Shown here: positions 12,984 through 25,880 of the stretch, in pieces
Position numbering within the stretch: the first letter of the stretch is position 1
Layout of the letters: each line of letters opens with the position of its first letter
Origin: Sphagnum compactum
Taxonomy: Eukaryota; Bryophyta; Sphagnopsida; Sphagnales
Length of the DNA stretch: 64,000 nucleotides
Direction: 5' to 3'
Assembly: GCA_965153455.1 (NCBI GenBank)
Contig: OZ234493.1
Coordinates: 22,682,213-22,746,212, forward strand
Made by a program: the position numbers and the translations under genes
The notes under the pieces: model-generated
What the model was told of the DNA's origin: nothing
Database searches by the model: none
What the model saw: the letters and a program-made list of their open reading frames with translations, nothing else

Positions 12984-13640
12984 CTAAAAACTTCTATCAC
13001 AAGGGGAAAAAATGTGTTCTTTAGGTGTTGATTGTGTTGTCCTTTTTTTACTTGAATCACCATTGTCGCAGCCACCCCATGAGATGAGGTAGCATAAGAA
13101 ACCAAATTTGTTGAGTGGGATTGATGATGACCACATTGGCCAAGGTGTAAATGTCATTAGTTGATACACCATGTTAACCCCAGATTGAAGGGAAGCGGTG
13201 GAAGGACATAGGTTTGTTCGCTTGAAACATGAAGCCCTACGTTTCTCGTGATGAAGGCGAAGGCATTTCAAATGACATCATGGGATGCAATTCATTCTCC
13301 ACCATGAGAACAACAAAGATGATGGTTCGTTGTTAGATCTAGGGTTTGACCACCAATGCAATGAATCACGTTGAGAACTAAAGGATGGGGGAGGCCCAAT
13401 TTAGTGCATAACACACAACGGAAAACATTAGAGGCTATATGGAAAGGTGGAATGATTGAGTGAACAAAAAATCCATGCATTCGTCCTTGGGCCTACACAA
13501 GATTTCAAGTATAAATTGGAAGCCGTGTCAATGATGATGTTAGAGAAAAAATGATTGTGTAATTTGTTTGAAATGCTCTCTTGAAGCCAATGTGATCCCC
13601 TTTTAATAAATTGCATGAAAGGAAGAACACAAGCCACCAC
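12984..13640 (-). pseudogene. Possible decayed coding sequence, family unknown
   Basis: Three long minus-strand open frames (13640-13428, 13480-13292, 13271-12984) follow each other with frame changes and give ordinary-looking amino-acid composition. That is what a frameshifted mobile-element ORF looks like. No domain recognised. Confidence 0.25.
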
Positions 13641-15272
13641 ATCCAGGGGAAAAAGGAGGAAAAAATTCTTACACTAACCAAAAATGGGTTTGGAAGGGAA
13701 ATGGACCAAAATTGTTGGCACCTATCATCTCCAATAATAATCTAATAATGATGATAAGTGTAACAGGTGCTTAACTCCCCAAATAGGTCATTGGTGCAAT
13801 GAACTCCATGAAAATGAGGCCAATTTTCCCCACAAAAAATGGGGAGAGAAACCTATTGGTGCCCTAAAGGGGCTATGAACAATCCAAGGAACTTGGGCCC
13901 ACGAGTCTCCCAAAAACCTATATGAAAGTCATGTCAAAGGAGCCAAGTTGGCATTGAAAGATTGGTAAGGGGGAAAAATGGAGTAGATAGGAAAATCTGT
14001 GGGCAAAACACTGAGAGAGGATCCCAAGAAGCTATTTGGACATCCTTTAACTTTGGAAGCACTTTTACATGTTAAACATCCTTGTTCAACACGTTTAATA
14101 AGAAGGAAGAAAAGTGAAACATACCCAAATTGAACAATCAAAATTTTGATAGTGTTTAACGAACAATAAAAATCAACAAGAGGAGAAAAGCTAAGAGGCA
14201 AACTAAAAGATGACTAATCCAAGCATTTGCAATGGTGGATCATAAGCCTTACAGAAATCGATTGAAAAACAAAATGGTCAAAAATAATAAGAATGACAGA
14301 AATTAGGCCAATGATGTGAATGTCATTAACAAGGGAAAAAATAATGTTTTTTCCTTGTAGAGCATTGTAGTGCACAAAAGTGGGCTAATACCAAAAGAGA
14401 TTCAACAAGTGGATCTGATTGTGCCCTTTAAAGAGGAAATGATGAACATATTTGCAAAGGGAATGGTGGTTAAAGAAGAGGGGAACCTATTGGATATAAA
14501 ATGTACAAACAAAGGGAAAAAATTAGCCTCCTCCTGCACAAAGCTTGTGAAAAATAACTTTCTTGAAAACGATGTTGAAAATATTTTGCGGCGTCCTCCT
14601 ATAACAACATTGAATCGAAATGAACATCTAAGTTTTTGAAAGTTTAGAAATGTTAGAAAGTTTTTGAGAATGTTAGAGAATCCATGAAAATGGTAGAGAA
14701 AGGATCATTATTTTCAATGTTCGGCAAAATAGGGTTGCGTGGAGGGCTGAAGTTTATTTTGTCAAGTCAATGGGATTGTTGGATTTGGTGATCTGAATTT
14801 GTTTTTTTTTTGGTTACCTTGAATGAACTAAAAGTTCAATAGGAGTCATATAAATTAGTTGTGAGGACCCCAAAATTCTTTGCCATTCTTTTGGCCAGGC
14901 TAATGGCAGGGGCATGATGAACTATGTGTGTAGTATAATAATATTAACTAGTTAGTGAATTAAAAAAAAAGCTTAGGTTTCTTTTGATTGGCCTATAACC
15001 AATATTTCTTGAAATATGGGGCACTACCCAACGTAGAATCCTGAATGGGCTTTTCCCCATAGCCACCCACAAGTTGTGCCTTTTCCAAGTTATGCACTTG
15101 GAAGTTGAACCAGGGCCAAACAATATGGGATAAAAAATTATGAAGTGCTATTGGGAACTCCTTAGGGAACACATTGGGAATCTCATGAGAACACTGTGTG
15201 TTCGAACACATTGAGACTTTAAAAAAAATAAAATAAAATAAAATCCCAGCCCCCTTAACCCCCTTTCCCTTT

Positions 15273-15294
15273 CCCCCCCCCCCCCCCCCCCCCC
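15273..15294. repeat. Poly-C tract, 22 bases
   Basis: An uninterrupted run of C in a C-rich stretch, just upstream of the presumed BTB gene promoter. Length may be uncertain because homopolymers are error-prone. Confidence 0.85.
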
Positions 15295-15383
15295 ACCTTT
15301 AAAAAACTCAAAAGAAAAAAACTAAGCCCCCTTGAGCCTTCTCATTGGCTACAAGAAATTTCATTTTCAACCATTAGTCAAAG

Positions 15384-17821
15384 TATATAGCTACTCACAG
15401 ACACTTACTTATGCGCTTTTTAAATTTAATTTTTGAAAAAAAATTTAGCGAGAGGAGGAGAGGGGGTGGTGGGGGAGGAGGGGGGTGGGTTGGTTTCTGG
15501 GGTCCTATGGGCTCCAGTCTTTTCATGCTCATCGGATGAGAGCCACTTTCCCCACTCACAAGCGAGCGATGTGGCGTCATCTGGGACGCTCGTGCGCATC
15601 CACCACCACCAAACGCTTGTTTGTTTGTTTGTTGTTGCGTTGAATCCGAGCTTTGCAGGAAATCTGCACCATCCTTCTGCAGCAAGCGCACATTTCTCAA
15701 CCTTGCTTCGAAAGATTGAGGAAAGCAGCCAGGCACAGGTCCAGGTTTGCATGATCACAAACTCTAGATACAGAGAGGAGGAGGAGGAGGAGGAGGAGGA
15801 GACGTAAACAATCTCCAGGTACTTTCTTTGTTTAGCTGTACCATCATCGGCTCTACCGGAAGGGTTTGGTAGTGGCTCTAGTGGCGTGTGTCTTTTTCGG
15901 GATTTTCTTGCTCTGCTACTGCTCCTTCACTATTCTGCTGTTATTTGGCGAATCTTCTGTGCGGGATTCAGCTGCTTTTTGGTTTCCAGAGCTGAGAATT
16001 GTTAGTGCATCTAAGAGCATCTAAGTCCGTCGAAAGAATGATGGATCGTGAGCTAGTATTGAGGGTCAGATGCGTCTCTTGTATGTGCCGCTAGAAACCG
16101 TTCGGAAAACCAAGACTGGAAACTAGACTTGTGACGGGGCTTTTTCTTTTCCTCCTTATATCTTTTGTTTATTACGTTCAACACTTCAGAGTCATACGCC
16201 GTTGTCAAGACTATTTCAGTAACTTGCTTTTGAACGATGGACAAGATATAAGCGGCGATACGGCCACTAGTGTTCACATGTTTTCTTTGGAGAGCGTGCA
16301 GGCCCCTGTGTGATGATTTCGGCTTGTGAACCATGTGAGAGCTTCAGCTTATTTTATTCTTGAAACTGAAATTTGTAATGCTTCTGGGAGCAGTTCATTT
16401 GCCAACTCAAACAATAGAGAGTTCACGTTATATCAAAATATTCAAAGGAATGTGAACTAGTGTTATTTAGAATTATTTTGCATCCAGAGAGTTAGCAGGG
16501 TAGTGTCTCTTGTCAGCGGGTTGAGCATTTTGCAACTATGTCAGCATTATTATTGGAAGATGAGTATTCTGTAGAAAGTATGGTGGTGTTCATGGGCTGG
16601 CATTGTAAGATATACAGCTAGATATTGATCCACAACTCTTGGTGTCCTTTTCAAAGCTTAGAGGGCAGCAACATGGATGAGTTGACCATGTGCATGAAGC
16701 ATTCAGTGTTGATCTGTAGCTCTTTAACCCCAATCATGACACTTTTTTAGTTAGTGTGCGTTTGTTACTAGTGCAAGAAAGATGCTGTGATTCTTCTACT
16801 CAAGTGTGGAGCAGTTTTGGAACAGGGTCCAGCTGGATGTTTCATCAATTACAGCTAATCAAGATGTTTTCACAGAAGTTTTGGAGGCAGCACTTATGGG
16901 GCTGTCTGGCATAATAAGTGGAGCTCTTGTCTGGGATTTGATCAACTTCCACAAAGACGAGTGGACAGCCCTTGGCCTATGTCATCAAAGGTGAGCTCAA
17001 CCTAATTTATAAGGTTCTCACTGCACTCGCAATGCTTTAGCACATGTTAAGAAGAGATTGGCAGTTCAATAGAGGTCATCATCAATTGCTGGAGCACTGG
17101 TTGATAACTTTGGAGTTCCATCTGCTAACGGCTTGTTCATTTTTCTTAATAGCAGTGACACACAGTGCATATTTGCAGCAACAATGTTCATGACAAAATT
17201 TCAACGGATGCCCTTGCTACCTTCAAGTGCTGGAAGATTTCCAAGCTATTCTGCTGCTGCTTAGTGTGGATCTGAATATGGCGGAATACTTGTATGGAAA
17301 TTTGAATTAGTTCGAAACCTGAGGGACATTGAGAAGACCTATTTCTTGGAGAGTTTTCATGTTGTCAACATGCTTGGGGAAGTCTTGTCTGGATATACTC
17401 ACCAGTTCTTGTGGGTCTATTCTACACATCAGTTCCTGCTTTCTTTCTTCCTTTGACTGTCTTTTCAGTAAAAGTTGAGTTTCATGAAGTCTCTTACTAG
17501 ACTTGTAGACCTACAGATGCATTCATTCTAATCAGGTATTAGGAAAAGTTCCAACCTACATAGACAGCAGATTATGTAAGCATAGTTTAGGGATTTGAAG
17601 GATTATACTCTGAAGCAGCAAATTGAAACTTCACGTAGTATGGAAGGGTTCTAGCCCCATGATTTGATTTCTTAAGGAGCTTTTGATCACCCACAAAGTT
17701 TGTCTGTGACCGTTGTAGACATGTACACTAGAACCCATGCTCCTGAAGATTCTCTGGCAAAGATCCTGGGAATCTGGCAACCGGCATCTTGTATTTAGGT
17801 GTCTTGAAAGCTAAAGCCACA
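15384..17821 (+). promoter_or_regulatory. Presumed promoter and spliced 5' leader of BTB/POZ gene
   Basis: A TATA-like GTATATAG (15,383-15,390) precedes a GC-richer stretch containing a (GAG)n run (15,774-15,801). A good donor, CTCCAG|GTACTT, follows near 15,818, and an acceptor TGTATTTAG lies at 17,791-17,799. This suggests a leader exon of about 400 bases, an intron of about 2 kb and a short leader remnant before ATG 17,822. Short open frames inside the intron are not called. Confidence 0.45.
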
Positions 17822-20759
17822 ATGGAAAGCAAAGAGGATGGGGAGTTTTTGAAGACTAGTCAATCTGTTTTATTGGTCTTAAAGGGCCAGGCTCTTGCTA
17901 CATCCACCACAGGCAAGATTGAAAATGATGTGGAGAGCACTGAATCAGCGTTACATTGTGCGGGCAAGCTTGGAGATCGAGCCACTAGTGATGTGATTGT
18001 GAGACTACGAACAGTTGATGGTCGTGATGAATGGCTTTATTCCCATTCAAGGATTCTGTCTTCGAAAAGCAAGTATTTTGCAACACGTCTCTCTGATGAG
18101 TGGCCAACCTACCATCTTCTTGACTCTCGGAATTGTGTTGAGATCAGCTGTCTGGAAAGTGACATTGACCATCATGTCACATTGCTGCGTCTGCTCTATA
18201 CTGACTGTCTAGAACCCATTGGTGAAACCTGGTACAGTGTGAATAATGCACTGGGCATGCTTAGAGTTGCAACAAAGCTGGGTTGTGATGCCATTGTATC
18301 AAAATGTGCTCAATACTTGGAGGCAGTGCCATGGGAGGAGAATGAGGAGGAAGAAATTCTCAAGACATTGCCAGGTATTGTGTTGGCTTTTCTGTGCATT
18401 TTATTATCTCCTCAAGGGCAACAGAAGTATGGTTTGGTAGCTCACACTGATGTCCTGCACCTGGCTACTTGAAAGTGGCTTCCCTGAAAATGTCCAGAAT
18501 AGAGTTTTGCAGTGTGAAGTGGACCTGGCTACTTGAAAGTGACTTCCCTTAAAATGTCTAGTATAGAGTTTTGCAGTGTGAAGTGGACTCTAGCATGATC
18601 TGGGTTGTGACTGCCTATAATTGCACTTGTTAATCATCTGCAGTTTGGGTGGTTAAAACATGAAACAGGTAATCTGTCTTGCACAATCGGAAAGGTTCAG
18701 TTTCAGCTACAGTGAGAACAATGTCTGACTATCTAGGATTACACCTGAATATGATGGGTGTGAGGGCTGCTGTGTTGTTCATAGAGAACTTTGATATCAG
18801 GAAGATGCTCACTTGATGTCTTCCAACAGGGATGGTCAGATTCTCAACATACAGATGCTACTTTGTTTGTGCTCAGAGTTTTCATTGCCATTCTGGCAGA
18901 GCTTGTTTTTGCACAAATGTGAGGTTCATCCTTTTTGTGGATGGTGTTCTAAGACAAGGAACTGGCAGGTCTGGGTGCAGATGTAGTTCCAGTTCTGGCC
19001 CGTCTACAGCCTGTCAACCCTGACTCTGTCCGGAATGTGTTTCTCTCTGCTGTCCAAATTGCCATCTTGCCCCAACAAAAATCATCCAATTTCCCAAGTG
19101 AGCTGAAAGTTGCTGCCCAAGAGCAGGTACTTTTGAGACGTCTTCTTGAAGGATTGGTCTCCACTGGTTTCGAGGCTTGCTACACTTTACAGCTAAAGCT
19201 GCTAAGAGAAGGCTAGGAGTGAGTGATCCCATTCCAGGGCCTTGCTTCATGAAGAGTGTAGTACAGAACTTGGACAAGATTCAGACTTGCAGGTGAACTG
19301 TGCTTATAGGAGAGAGAAATTTAATGACTGATGATTTCTTGCCCTTCACTGAGCTACCTGAGGATTTTCTGTGTAAAGCAAAGGGGTTCACAGGAAGTGA
19401 GCAGTCAAAAAGCATATCTGCATACCTTTTCTTGCAGATATTCGAACATGTTGAATCATCTAACAACAGAATTGCTTTAGTCAATAGATTGAACTTTTGG
19501 AGTTTATCTGGTTTGTCCTTAATTCTTCAGATGCCTGCATCTGATATGCTTGGAATCAGTTTCCTTTACAAGTGATGGGAGATGTCACTGTTCAGGTGGA
19601 GTACATGCTTGTTGAGGATGATGATGCTCCCCTCCTGAAAGCTGATGCTTACATCAAATCGAAATTGAGGACATTTTTCTCAGAAGTCTTTGATAGCTTC
19701 AAGCTATTTCTTGGAAGACTCCTCTCAGAGGCTGATCTAGGCAGCGAAGTCTCAAAGGAACTATTGCTTGAAAAAGTTTCAGACCTCCTTTGGGCATCCC
19801 GAATTCTTCCCAGAGTGGGCCTGAATCCAGAGCTTGTTGATTTCTGGTCAAGTGCTTCAAGTGATGTCATCAGGGTCCTAAACAGTGAGAAGCTGGAGGA
19901 AGTTTTGTGGGATACAAAATTGCGTGTGGTGGAGATTGCAGCCAAAGTGCTGGAGGCAGTTGGCTATGGCTGTGTCATTGTCAAAGCTGAGGAACGCACC
20001 CAATTGGTCAAGGTGTGGCTCCCATTTATTCGAGATACAACACCCCTTTTCGACTCACTCTTTGCTGCAGAGAAGATGTCACTCCAAATGGACACAGATC
20101 TCTGCCAAACAATCGAGGCTGCTCTTGTCTCCCTCATTTTGTCGCTGCCATCTGGAGATCAGGCAGACATTCTTGTGGATTGGCTGAAAACTGAGCAAGC
20201 AAGGTATTTCTGCAGGGCTTCATCTGCCGAGATTGATCATGTTGTCTAATTCACTGTGTCACTTAATGAACGCCTGTTGTCTACTGTGGAGATGCTTAAG
20301 AGTAAGACATGGAATGACCAAATTTTGTCTTTGCAAAGTTATGAGAAGTTCATTTAAGTAAGATTAAAGTTCCCCTGGAAGAAGGGTGCCATCACATGTT
20401 TTGGATCTATTCATATGACTATTGACAAACTCTGAACTTGAAGTCTTCTCAAATACCTCATATATGTAGGGACCTATGGGTCTCAATCATAGACTGAAGA
20501 CTGGATGATTCTTCATAGTCAGCATGTAAGAAAGGTCAGACCCATGCCTAGATCAGATCTCCTTGAAACTCCAATCCCAAACCACCTAGTTCTTACTACA
20601 GCAGGTTGTGTGAACAGTTTGTGACAAAGGAATAGTCTAACATCAAGAATTTTTGGTTCGTCATATTCCAGGTATCCAGATCTAAGTGAAGCATTTGAGG
20701 TTTGGTGTTTTCGAAGCAAGGCTGCTAAACGGAGACTAAATATGGAGTCTACAGTTTGA
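17822..20759 (+). CDS. BTB/POZ domain-containing protein (At1g63850 / At5g60050 / At3g05675-like)
   Basis: Coding exons are 17822-18374, 18954-19126, 19596-20203 and 20672-20759. Phases agree and the product is 473 residues. The first ATG after the acceptor near 17,799 is taken as start. Residues about 55-170 are the BTB/POZ domain (DVIVRLRTVDGRDEW, HSRILSSKSKYFATRLSDEWP, LEAVPWEENEEEEIL). A plant-specific helical C-terminal half follows, with LARLQPVNPDS, EYMLVEDDDAPLL, and an end ARYPDLSEAFEVWCFRSKAAKRR. BTB proteins dimerise and often act as adaptors for cullin-3 ubiquitin ligases; no partner is known for this group from sequence. Without splicing of the last intron, translation would stop at 20,247-20,249 with a short false tail. 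Homology of the exon joins supports the spliced form. The weakest junction is the exon 2 acceptor, chosen to keep phase. Confidence 0.9.
18461..18588. repeat. 64-bp tandem duplication in BTB gene intron 1
   Basis: Two near-identical copies begin CTGGCTACTTGAAAGTG at 18,461 and 18,525 and end in GCAGTGTGAAGTGGAC. Confidence 0.9.
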
Positions 20760-22431
20760 GTAAAAGTTCAGGTCAGCAATGGGAGTGCAAAGCTACATTG
20801 GATTTGCTTTCATTTTAGTTCAAAATTCCTCCTCAAAAGCAGGATTAGCCTGCTAGCAAATTTGCTGATAGAATTGTATAAGCTTGGCATTTTTTTATGG
20901 TTTCTTTCTCTTTTTTTTCTTCATCTTTTGAGTGGATCTTCTTGTGGCCATCTTTTCTGCTGGCTGAAAAATGGATAGAAAGATTATAATCATTATTGCA
21001 ACTAGTTAACACACTCGTATTGGTTATCCTTTGACCAATGGAAAGCTTCCAAACAGTTGCCTTTGAGGAACCGCCGATAGTTGTTAGGAGTGCAACTACT
21101 CCCTTTCAGATGCCTCTCTCATTCCTAGGTGAAACCTGTGCTGGCAGAAAAGCATTGGGAATCTGGCTAAGCTCCATCTATGCTTGGGTAATTCCTTTGT
21201 ACAAGGTTTACTTCAGAATGATGTATAGGTACTATTGGCTTGCTCACTCCTTTGAGGATAGCTTCAGAATCCTTCCGTTAGCACGGCCTTCACCAATAAC
21301 CTGACTTCTCTCCCCACTGCACGTATTCTACACCCTTTCCTTCCACACTTGTGCTGGACTATACTTTATTAGCTATAATCTATTACTAATCAAAGGACTT
21401 GCCCAAGCACTTTTAGTGAAGAAGACATGCAATTGTTGGGGGCTACTTGGTTCTTGTTGTGGTCAAGCACCCATCCCTCTATTTCTTTTAACTTCCTCAT
21501 CACAAACCCCCCGCCCCTCCCTTCCCTTTCACCTTTCTCCACTTGGAAAGACTTGCTCATTTTTTGGTAGTGTAATTGGAGACTCTATTATAAAGTGTAG
21601 AGACTTGCTCATTTTTTGGTAGTGTATTTGGAGATACTCTTACAAAGCGTAAAGACTTGCTCTTTTTTTGGTAGTGTATTTGGAGATACTCTTACAAAGT
21701 GTAAAAAAGTCATGGGCACTTTTTTTCTGCTTGATACCCAGTGGGTATATGTTGGGTATAGCACATAAGAAAAGAAAAAGCAAGTGGTTTTTACACTGTG
21801 TGAAGCCCTCAGGGGGGTGGGCTTCTTATTGGATTCAGGCTTCTGCTCGGCTTTGCCTCACAAGGCCCTTATTTACCCTACACGGAAAGACCTGGTAGAT
21901 AAATCTTAAGAATATGTGGAGAGTGCCCTAAAATGTCTTACAAGGAATTTCCTTGTGTAAGACACCAGTTCTTTATGTAGGGGAAGTTCCCTTACCTTCG
22001 GACTTCCTTGTGTTGAGGTCACAAAGGGCTTAACTCCTTTGTGTTAGTCATGTCAGCCCACAGAAGTCTTGTGGCGAGGGGATTCCCCTTATACATTCAT
22101 AAAGCAAACACAGCCGGCCGTGAGGGGATTCCCCTTATACATTTACAACATATACACACACCTATGTACTTGAATGTTCACATTGACACTTAAACGCACA
22201 CTCGATTGAACTCATATCCAACACGCGATTACCATTTTAACTATCATTGCCTTTTTTGCTTCAGTTGTATGATGCGCCTATCACTATTGTCAAACCTTTG
22301 CAAATTTTATTTATAAACACATCACAATTTTCAAAAATGTCCAAAAGAAGAAAGGGGAAAAAAAAGGAAAAGAAAGGGAGAATTTAAAGGATGCTAGGTT
22401 AACACCAACTAGATGTCAAAATCTCTCCATT
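20760..22431. other. Region downstream of BTB gene, repeats, no supported gene
   Basis: It contains the BTB 3' untranslated region. An 88-codon ATG frame at 21,038-21,304 resembles nothing I know. A 52-bp tandem repeat follows. A 22-base string GAGGGGATTCCCCTTATACA occurs twice near 22,076 and 22,122. Confidence 0.45.
21550..21706. repeat. Three tandem copies of a 52-bp unit
   Basis: The unit begins GACTTGCTCWTTTTTTGGTAG at 21,550, 21,602 and 21,654, with TATTTGGAGATACTCTTACA in copies two and three. Copies two and three are the most alike. Confidence 0.9.
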
Positions 22432-25400
22432 TCAACAATCAACCGCTTGTATTAGGTTAATTGTGGGGATGGGGATTGTGTCTTGAAGGGGTGGAAGTCG
22501 AGAAGTAGTTGGACCTACCATTATCACCCAACTTAAGATGGAGGATGCTTGCATCCTTTGCAATGTAATTGAAATTTTTTGATGAAGAAATATGATTAGG
22601 ATAGAAAGAGGAAGGCTTTCAAACCTTTTGATGCTCCAAATGTCATTGATACAATTATGTAAGAACACATTACTTTGTTTGTGTAGACATCCATATACTT
22701 CGATTGTTAGAGGAGGAATAATTTAGTGGGGTGTCAGTTGTGATAACCTCTTTCTTTGACTTGAATTGCAATGAAGGTAGCAAATCCTTGAGTTGTGTAA
22801 GATTTGAAAAATAAATCCACTTGTGTTGGGTTAGCAATGACAACATCAACTAGGGTGTGAATTCCATCTTTGGTGAAGACAACGTCAACTGGTTGACGAG
22901 AGGAGTTAGATGTGGCGAAGGGAAGCACATGTAGTTGTTCTTGTTCCACGTGGGAACTAGCATTTCGTGCAATGGCAGCAAAAGTGTTGTGAATTGCATC
23001 ATGGGTTCCTATGCATTCATTGCCATGGGCGTAATGCAAGACATGTATACCCATAGGGCCGATGGGATATGTGCACACGCATTGAGGGATACCTGTGTAA
23101 TTAAAGGCTATGGTGGTCCAAGTCATGTCCAAATCGTTGTAGAAAAAACTGGGGAAGACAATCAAAAGGTTGGGAAGATTAGTCAAATTGTAAGCCAAAT
23201 GTTTGCCCTGGGCCCAAAACATGATAAATTTTGAGCATGATGGGTTTCAGATGTCCTATTGAAAAACATGTTGGAAACGATATAATAGTGTAAATGCTTT
23301 GAGATGGAATCTTAAAGTCAAACCATTTGTTGTTTGATAAGTTGTTCAAATGGAAGAAGACACATGCAAATTGGGGGTGGTAGAAGATCACAAGCCACCT
23401 TAAGGTCTTGCTAGAAAAGGAAGGTGTTGTTATTGACTCATGCTAAGGCTTCAAGAAGGAAGGGATGCTAGTTGACTATAAATTTAACAGTTATGATTGA
23501 AAATACAAAGGCCCATCTCCCTAAGTAAATTACCGAGGCAATGGTGGTTGTTGGTATGAGCCTAATGCTACCAAAAGCTATTGGGAGAGAGACTTGTTTA
23601 TTGGCTAGAGGTATTTTTGGGCTATCAAAGCATCTTGGATCCAAGAGGCATCCAAACATTTGAAGGAAAGGAGAGTCAAAGGAAAGTTTTAAGGGACTTT
23701 ATGAAGGTGGAAAAGGGAGGTGTGCATTGTAATAAATATGATGGTCATTGCATAAAACAATGAGTTAAAATTCCAAAGGTTACATGAACATCACCCATTT
23801 TAGGGAAAATGTTGACATGTTAATCATCTTCTAAAAAGGCATCTTTGATTAAACATGATGTGAATGACGAGGTGCCCAATGGAACCCCCAAGATTCTAAT
23901 TCTTTTCAGATGGGGTGTTAAATTGGATGGGGTGTCAAAGTCAGGTTGCAAGCTAGAAGGGGACCATGTTACACATTTTTGAGGTTGGATAAAAAAACCT
24001 ATTACATATAGTTCGGTTTAAGAATGTTCGTACGCAGATGATACAATTGAAGGGGGGTCTATGATGTGAATGTCATTTGTAATGGATGGAAATAGACAAG
24101 AAGGAAAATAATTAGTTGTAAAACATAAAGCCTTAAAGTGAGTTAAAGCGAATATTGTCCTTCCCAAGGGATCGCCTTGACGGGTTCCCATGGTAAATGG
24201 GATGAGTGTCACATCATCTTCATGATTACGATGACTGTAAAAGTAAAACATGAAAATTCAAATGCATAGAATGCATGAACAAAGGGGATGAGTTGTATGA
24301 CATTTCCATTTGTTGCACAAAGTTCTTGAAATATGACCTTTTTTGGAATTAAAGGCATTTGCCATGGCCAATTGGAGAACAACGCAGTTGGGATGAAGGT
24401 TTAGGTTGCACCTGATGCCATGGATTATTGCTTCACATTCACCTTTAGTTACAACTCTGAATTGGTGTGGGGAGAAATGTGTTGCAAAGGCATTAAGCAA
24501 AAGTGAAAGTATGAAACGTGACTTGTAAGTCGATATAACGATTCCCCCATTGCAATGGGATGAATTCCACCTAAAAGCTTGGTCATGGTTAAAAGGCAAG
24601 TCACTCCAAGGACATGTGCAATTTGAGGTGGAATGTGACTCTATTCAATATGAAAACAAAGTTGAAATAACTAAGGGGATTCATTTGCTGAATTTTTAGG
24701 TGAAAACAGTCCTGAATGTGTTAAAAACCACCCTAGAAGGAACATTTACTAATAAATGCGGCATGCGTTGGAATGCCAGTTTAAAGGAATAAGATGAAAG
24801 CTCGAGGTCTTGGTCTGACTTGTAGTCTTTTAGGAAAAATGGGAAGCAACCATTTGATTTAAAGTGTAATGTAATGAGAGTTGAGGTGGTGTTCGAAAAC
24901 ATGGATGTAAGGGAAAATGGTGCCAAAATGTGAATTGTTTGAGAGTATTTCCTTGCATGAACAAAAATTCAACTGCGGAGAAGATGTTTATGAGTTGGAG
25001 GATCATGTTGGGGAAATGGCACTAAATTCGAACTTGTTGCCAAAGCTTGGGCCCGTAAAAAAAACTCCTTTTGCAAATTTTCCTAGTCGTTTGCTGAAAT
25101 CCGTTTGAGTCGAATCTATGTTTCCCTATGCCCTATTGCCTTGCCACAAGGGGGCAAAAGGAGACACCATTAGGGTAATAAGAAGAGCAAGTGCCAAATT
25201 GTCACATCATAAGGGTTTTATGCCAATTTATCCAATGGAAAATGAAATGCAATTTTTACATCATGTCGTAAAGCGATAAGGGTGCGATTGTGTAATTAAA
25301 GACGACAAAAGCCTAAATGAAAGGACCTAAGGACATCCAATGGCGAAACTTGAATCCAAGTTAATGTAGGAGGGGTGGGAAGAAGGGAAGGTATTGAGCT

Positions 25401-25880
25401 GAAATGGTCACTAGGGTTTGGATTAGATGAATTAATTGTTTGACAGGAATGCTTTCGATGGGCTAACCTTCAACTGGTAAATTAGCACCTATAGGTGTGA
25501 CAAGAGATTTTAAGTGGAGGACACGAGCATGTTGAGGAGATGGGGGTAGGTTCGGGGGTTTAATCATGAACAATTGTAAGGGCTGATAGAGTGGAAGGGT
25601 AAAAAGGTCCTATTATGCATGATCAAGGGGGTTTGGGAAAATGTAAAGTTGGGGCCCCATAATCACACAAAAGGCTGGGGGCCGATAAAGGGAATCAATA
25701 AGTGGTCTATGGTTTGTTACAATAGGAGAAGGAATTAGTGGGTGGTTTATGGTTTGCATGGGAGATGGGGTGGAGGATAGGTTTATGGTGGCGCATGATA
25801 AAGCAAATGGGCAATGGGAATTACAAGGTTTGATGAAACATGATGAACTAAGGGACATGAGACATTTGATGCCCATGAGG
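22432..25880 (-). mobile_element. Degenerate non-LTR retrotransposon (LINE-like reverse transcriptase)
   Basis: Read on the minus strand, successive broken frames show reverse-transcriptase blocks in the right order. GGIHPIAMGESLYRLTS lies near 24,571-24,520, VVLQLAMANAFNS near 24,400, RQGDPLG near 24,185, and TNDIHI near 24,075 at the place of the catalytic (A/T)DD-type motif. A region with FGSIRLIPTTTIAS follows near 23,560. A C-terminal part with GIHVLHYAHGNECIGTHDAI lies at about 23,050, and KQSNVFLHNC then ISITLQRMQASSIL at 22.68-22.55 kb. Frames are split by many stops and shifts, for example a stop and frame change at about 22,733-22,700, so the copy is dead. The 5' boundary near 25.9 kb is a guess. 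No target duplication or A-tail was found. Family assignment is from recalled similarity to plant elements. Confidence 0.8.

Larger units (their letters stand above)
6329..15272. other. AT-rich intergenic region, no supported gene
   Basis: About 9 kb of AT-rich sequence with only short open frames. A minus-strand stretch at 8.58-8.99 kb reads for long distances with paired cysteines but is interrupted by stops. A second run of minus-strand frames lies at 13.0-13.65 kb. Both look like decayed mobile-element coding sequence, but I could not assign a family. A telomere-like GGGTTTAGGGTTTGGG occurs near 6563. Confidence 0.5.

Noticed and set aside
15433-15807. 124-codon plus-strand frame rich in Glu at its end
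   Set aside because: Start is not ATG and the Glu run is the GAG microsatellite; better read as the BTB leader exon.
16806-16994. 62-codon frame as an upstream BTB coding exon
   Set aside because: Not similar to BTB relatives and not joined in phase to the ATG at 17,822.
21038-21304. 88-codon ATG frame downstream of the BTB gene
   Set aside because: No recognisable domain and no splice or promoter support; probably chance in 3' sequence.
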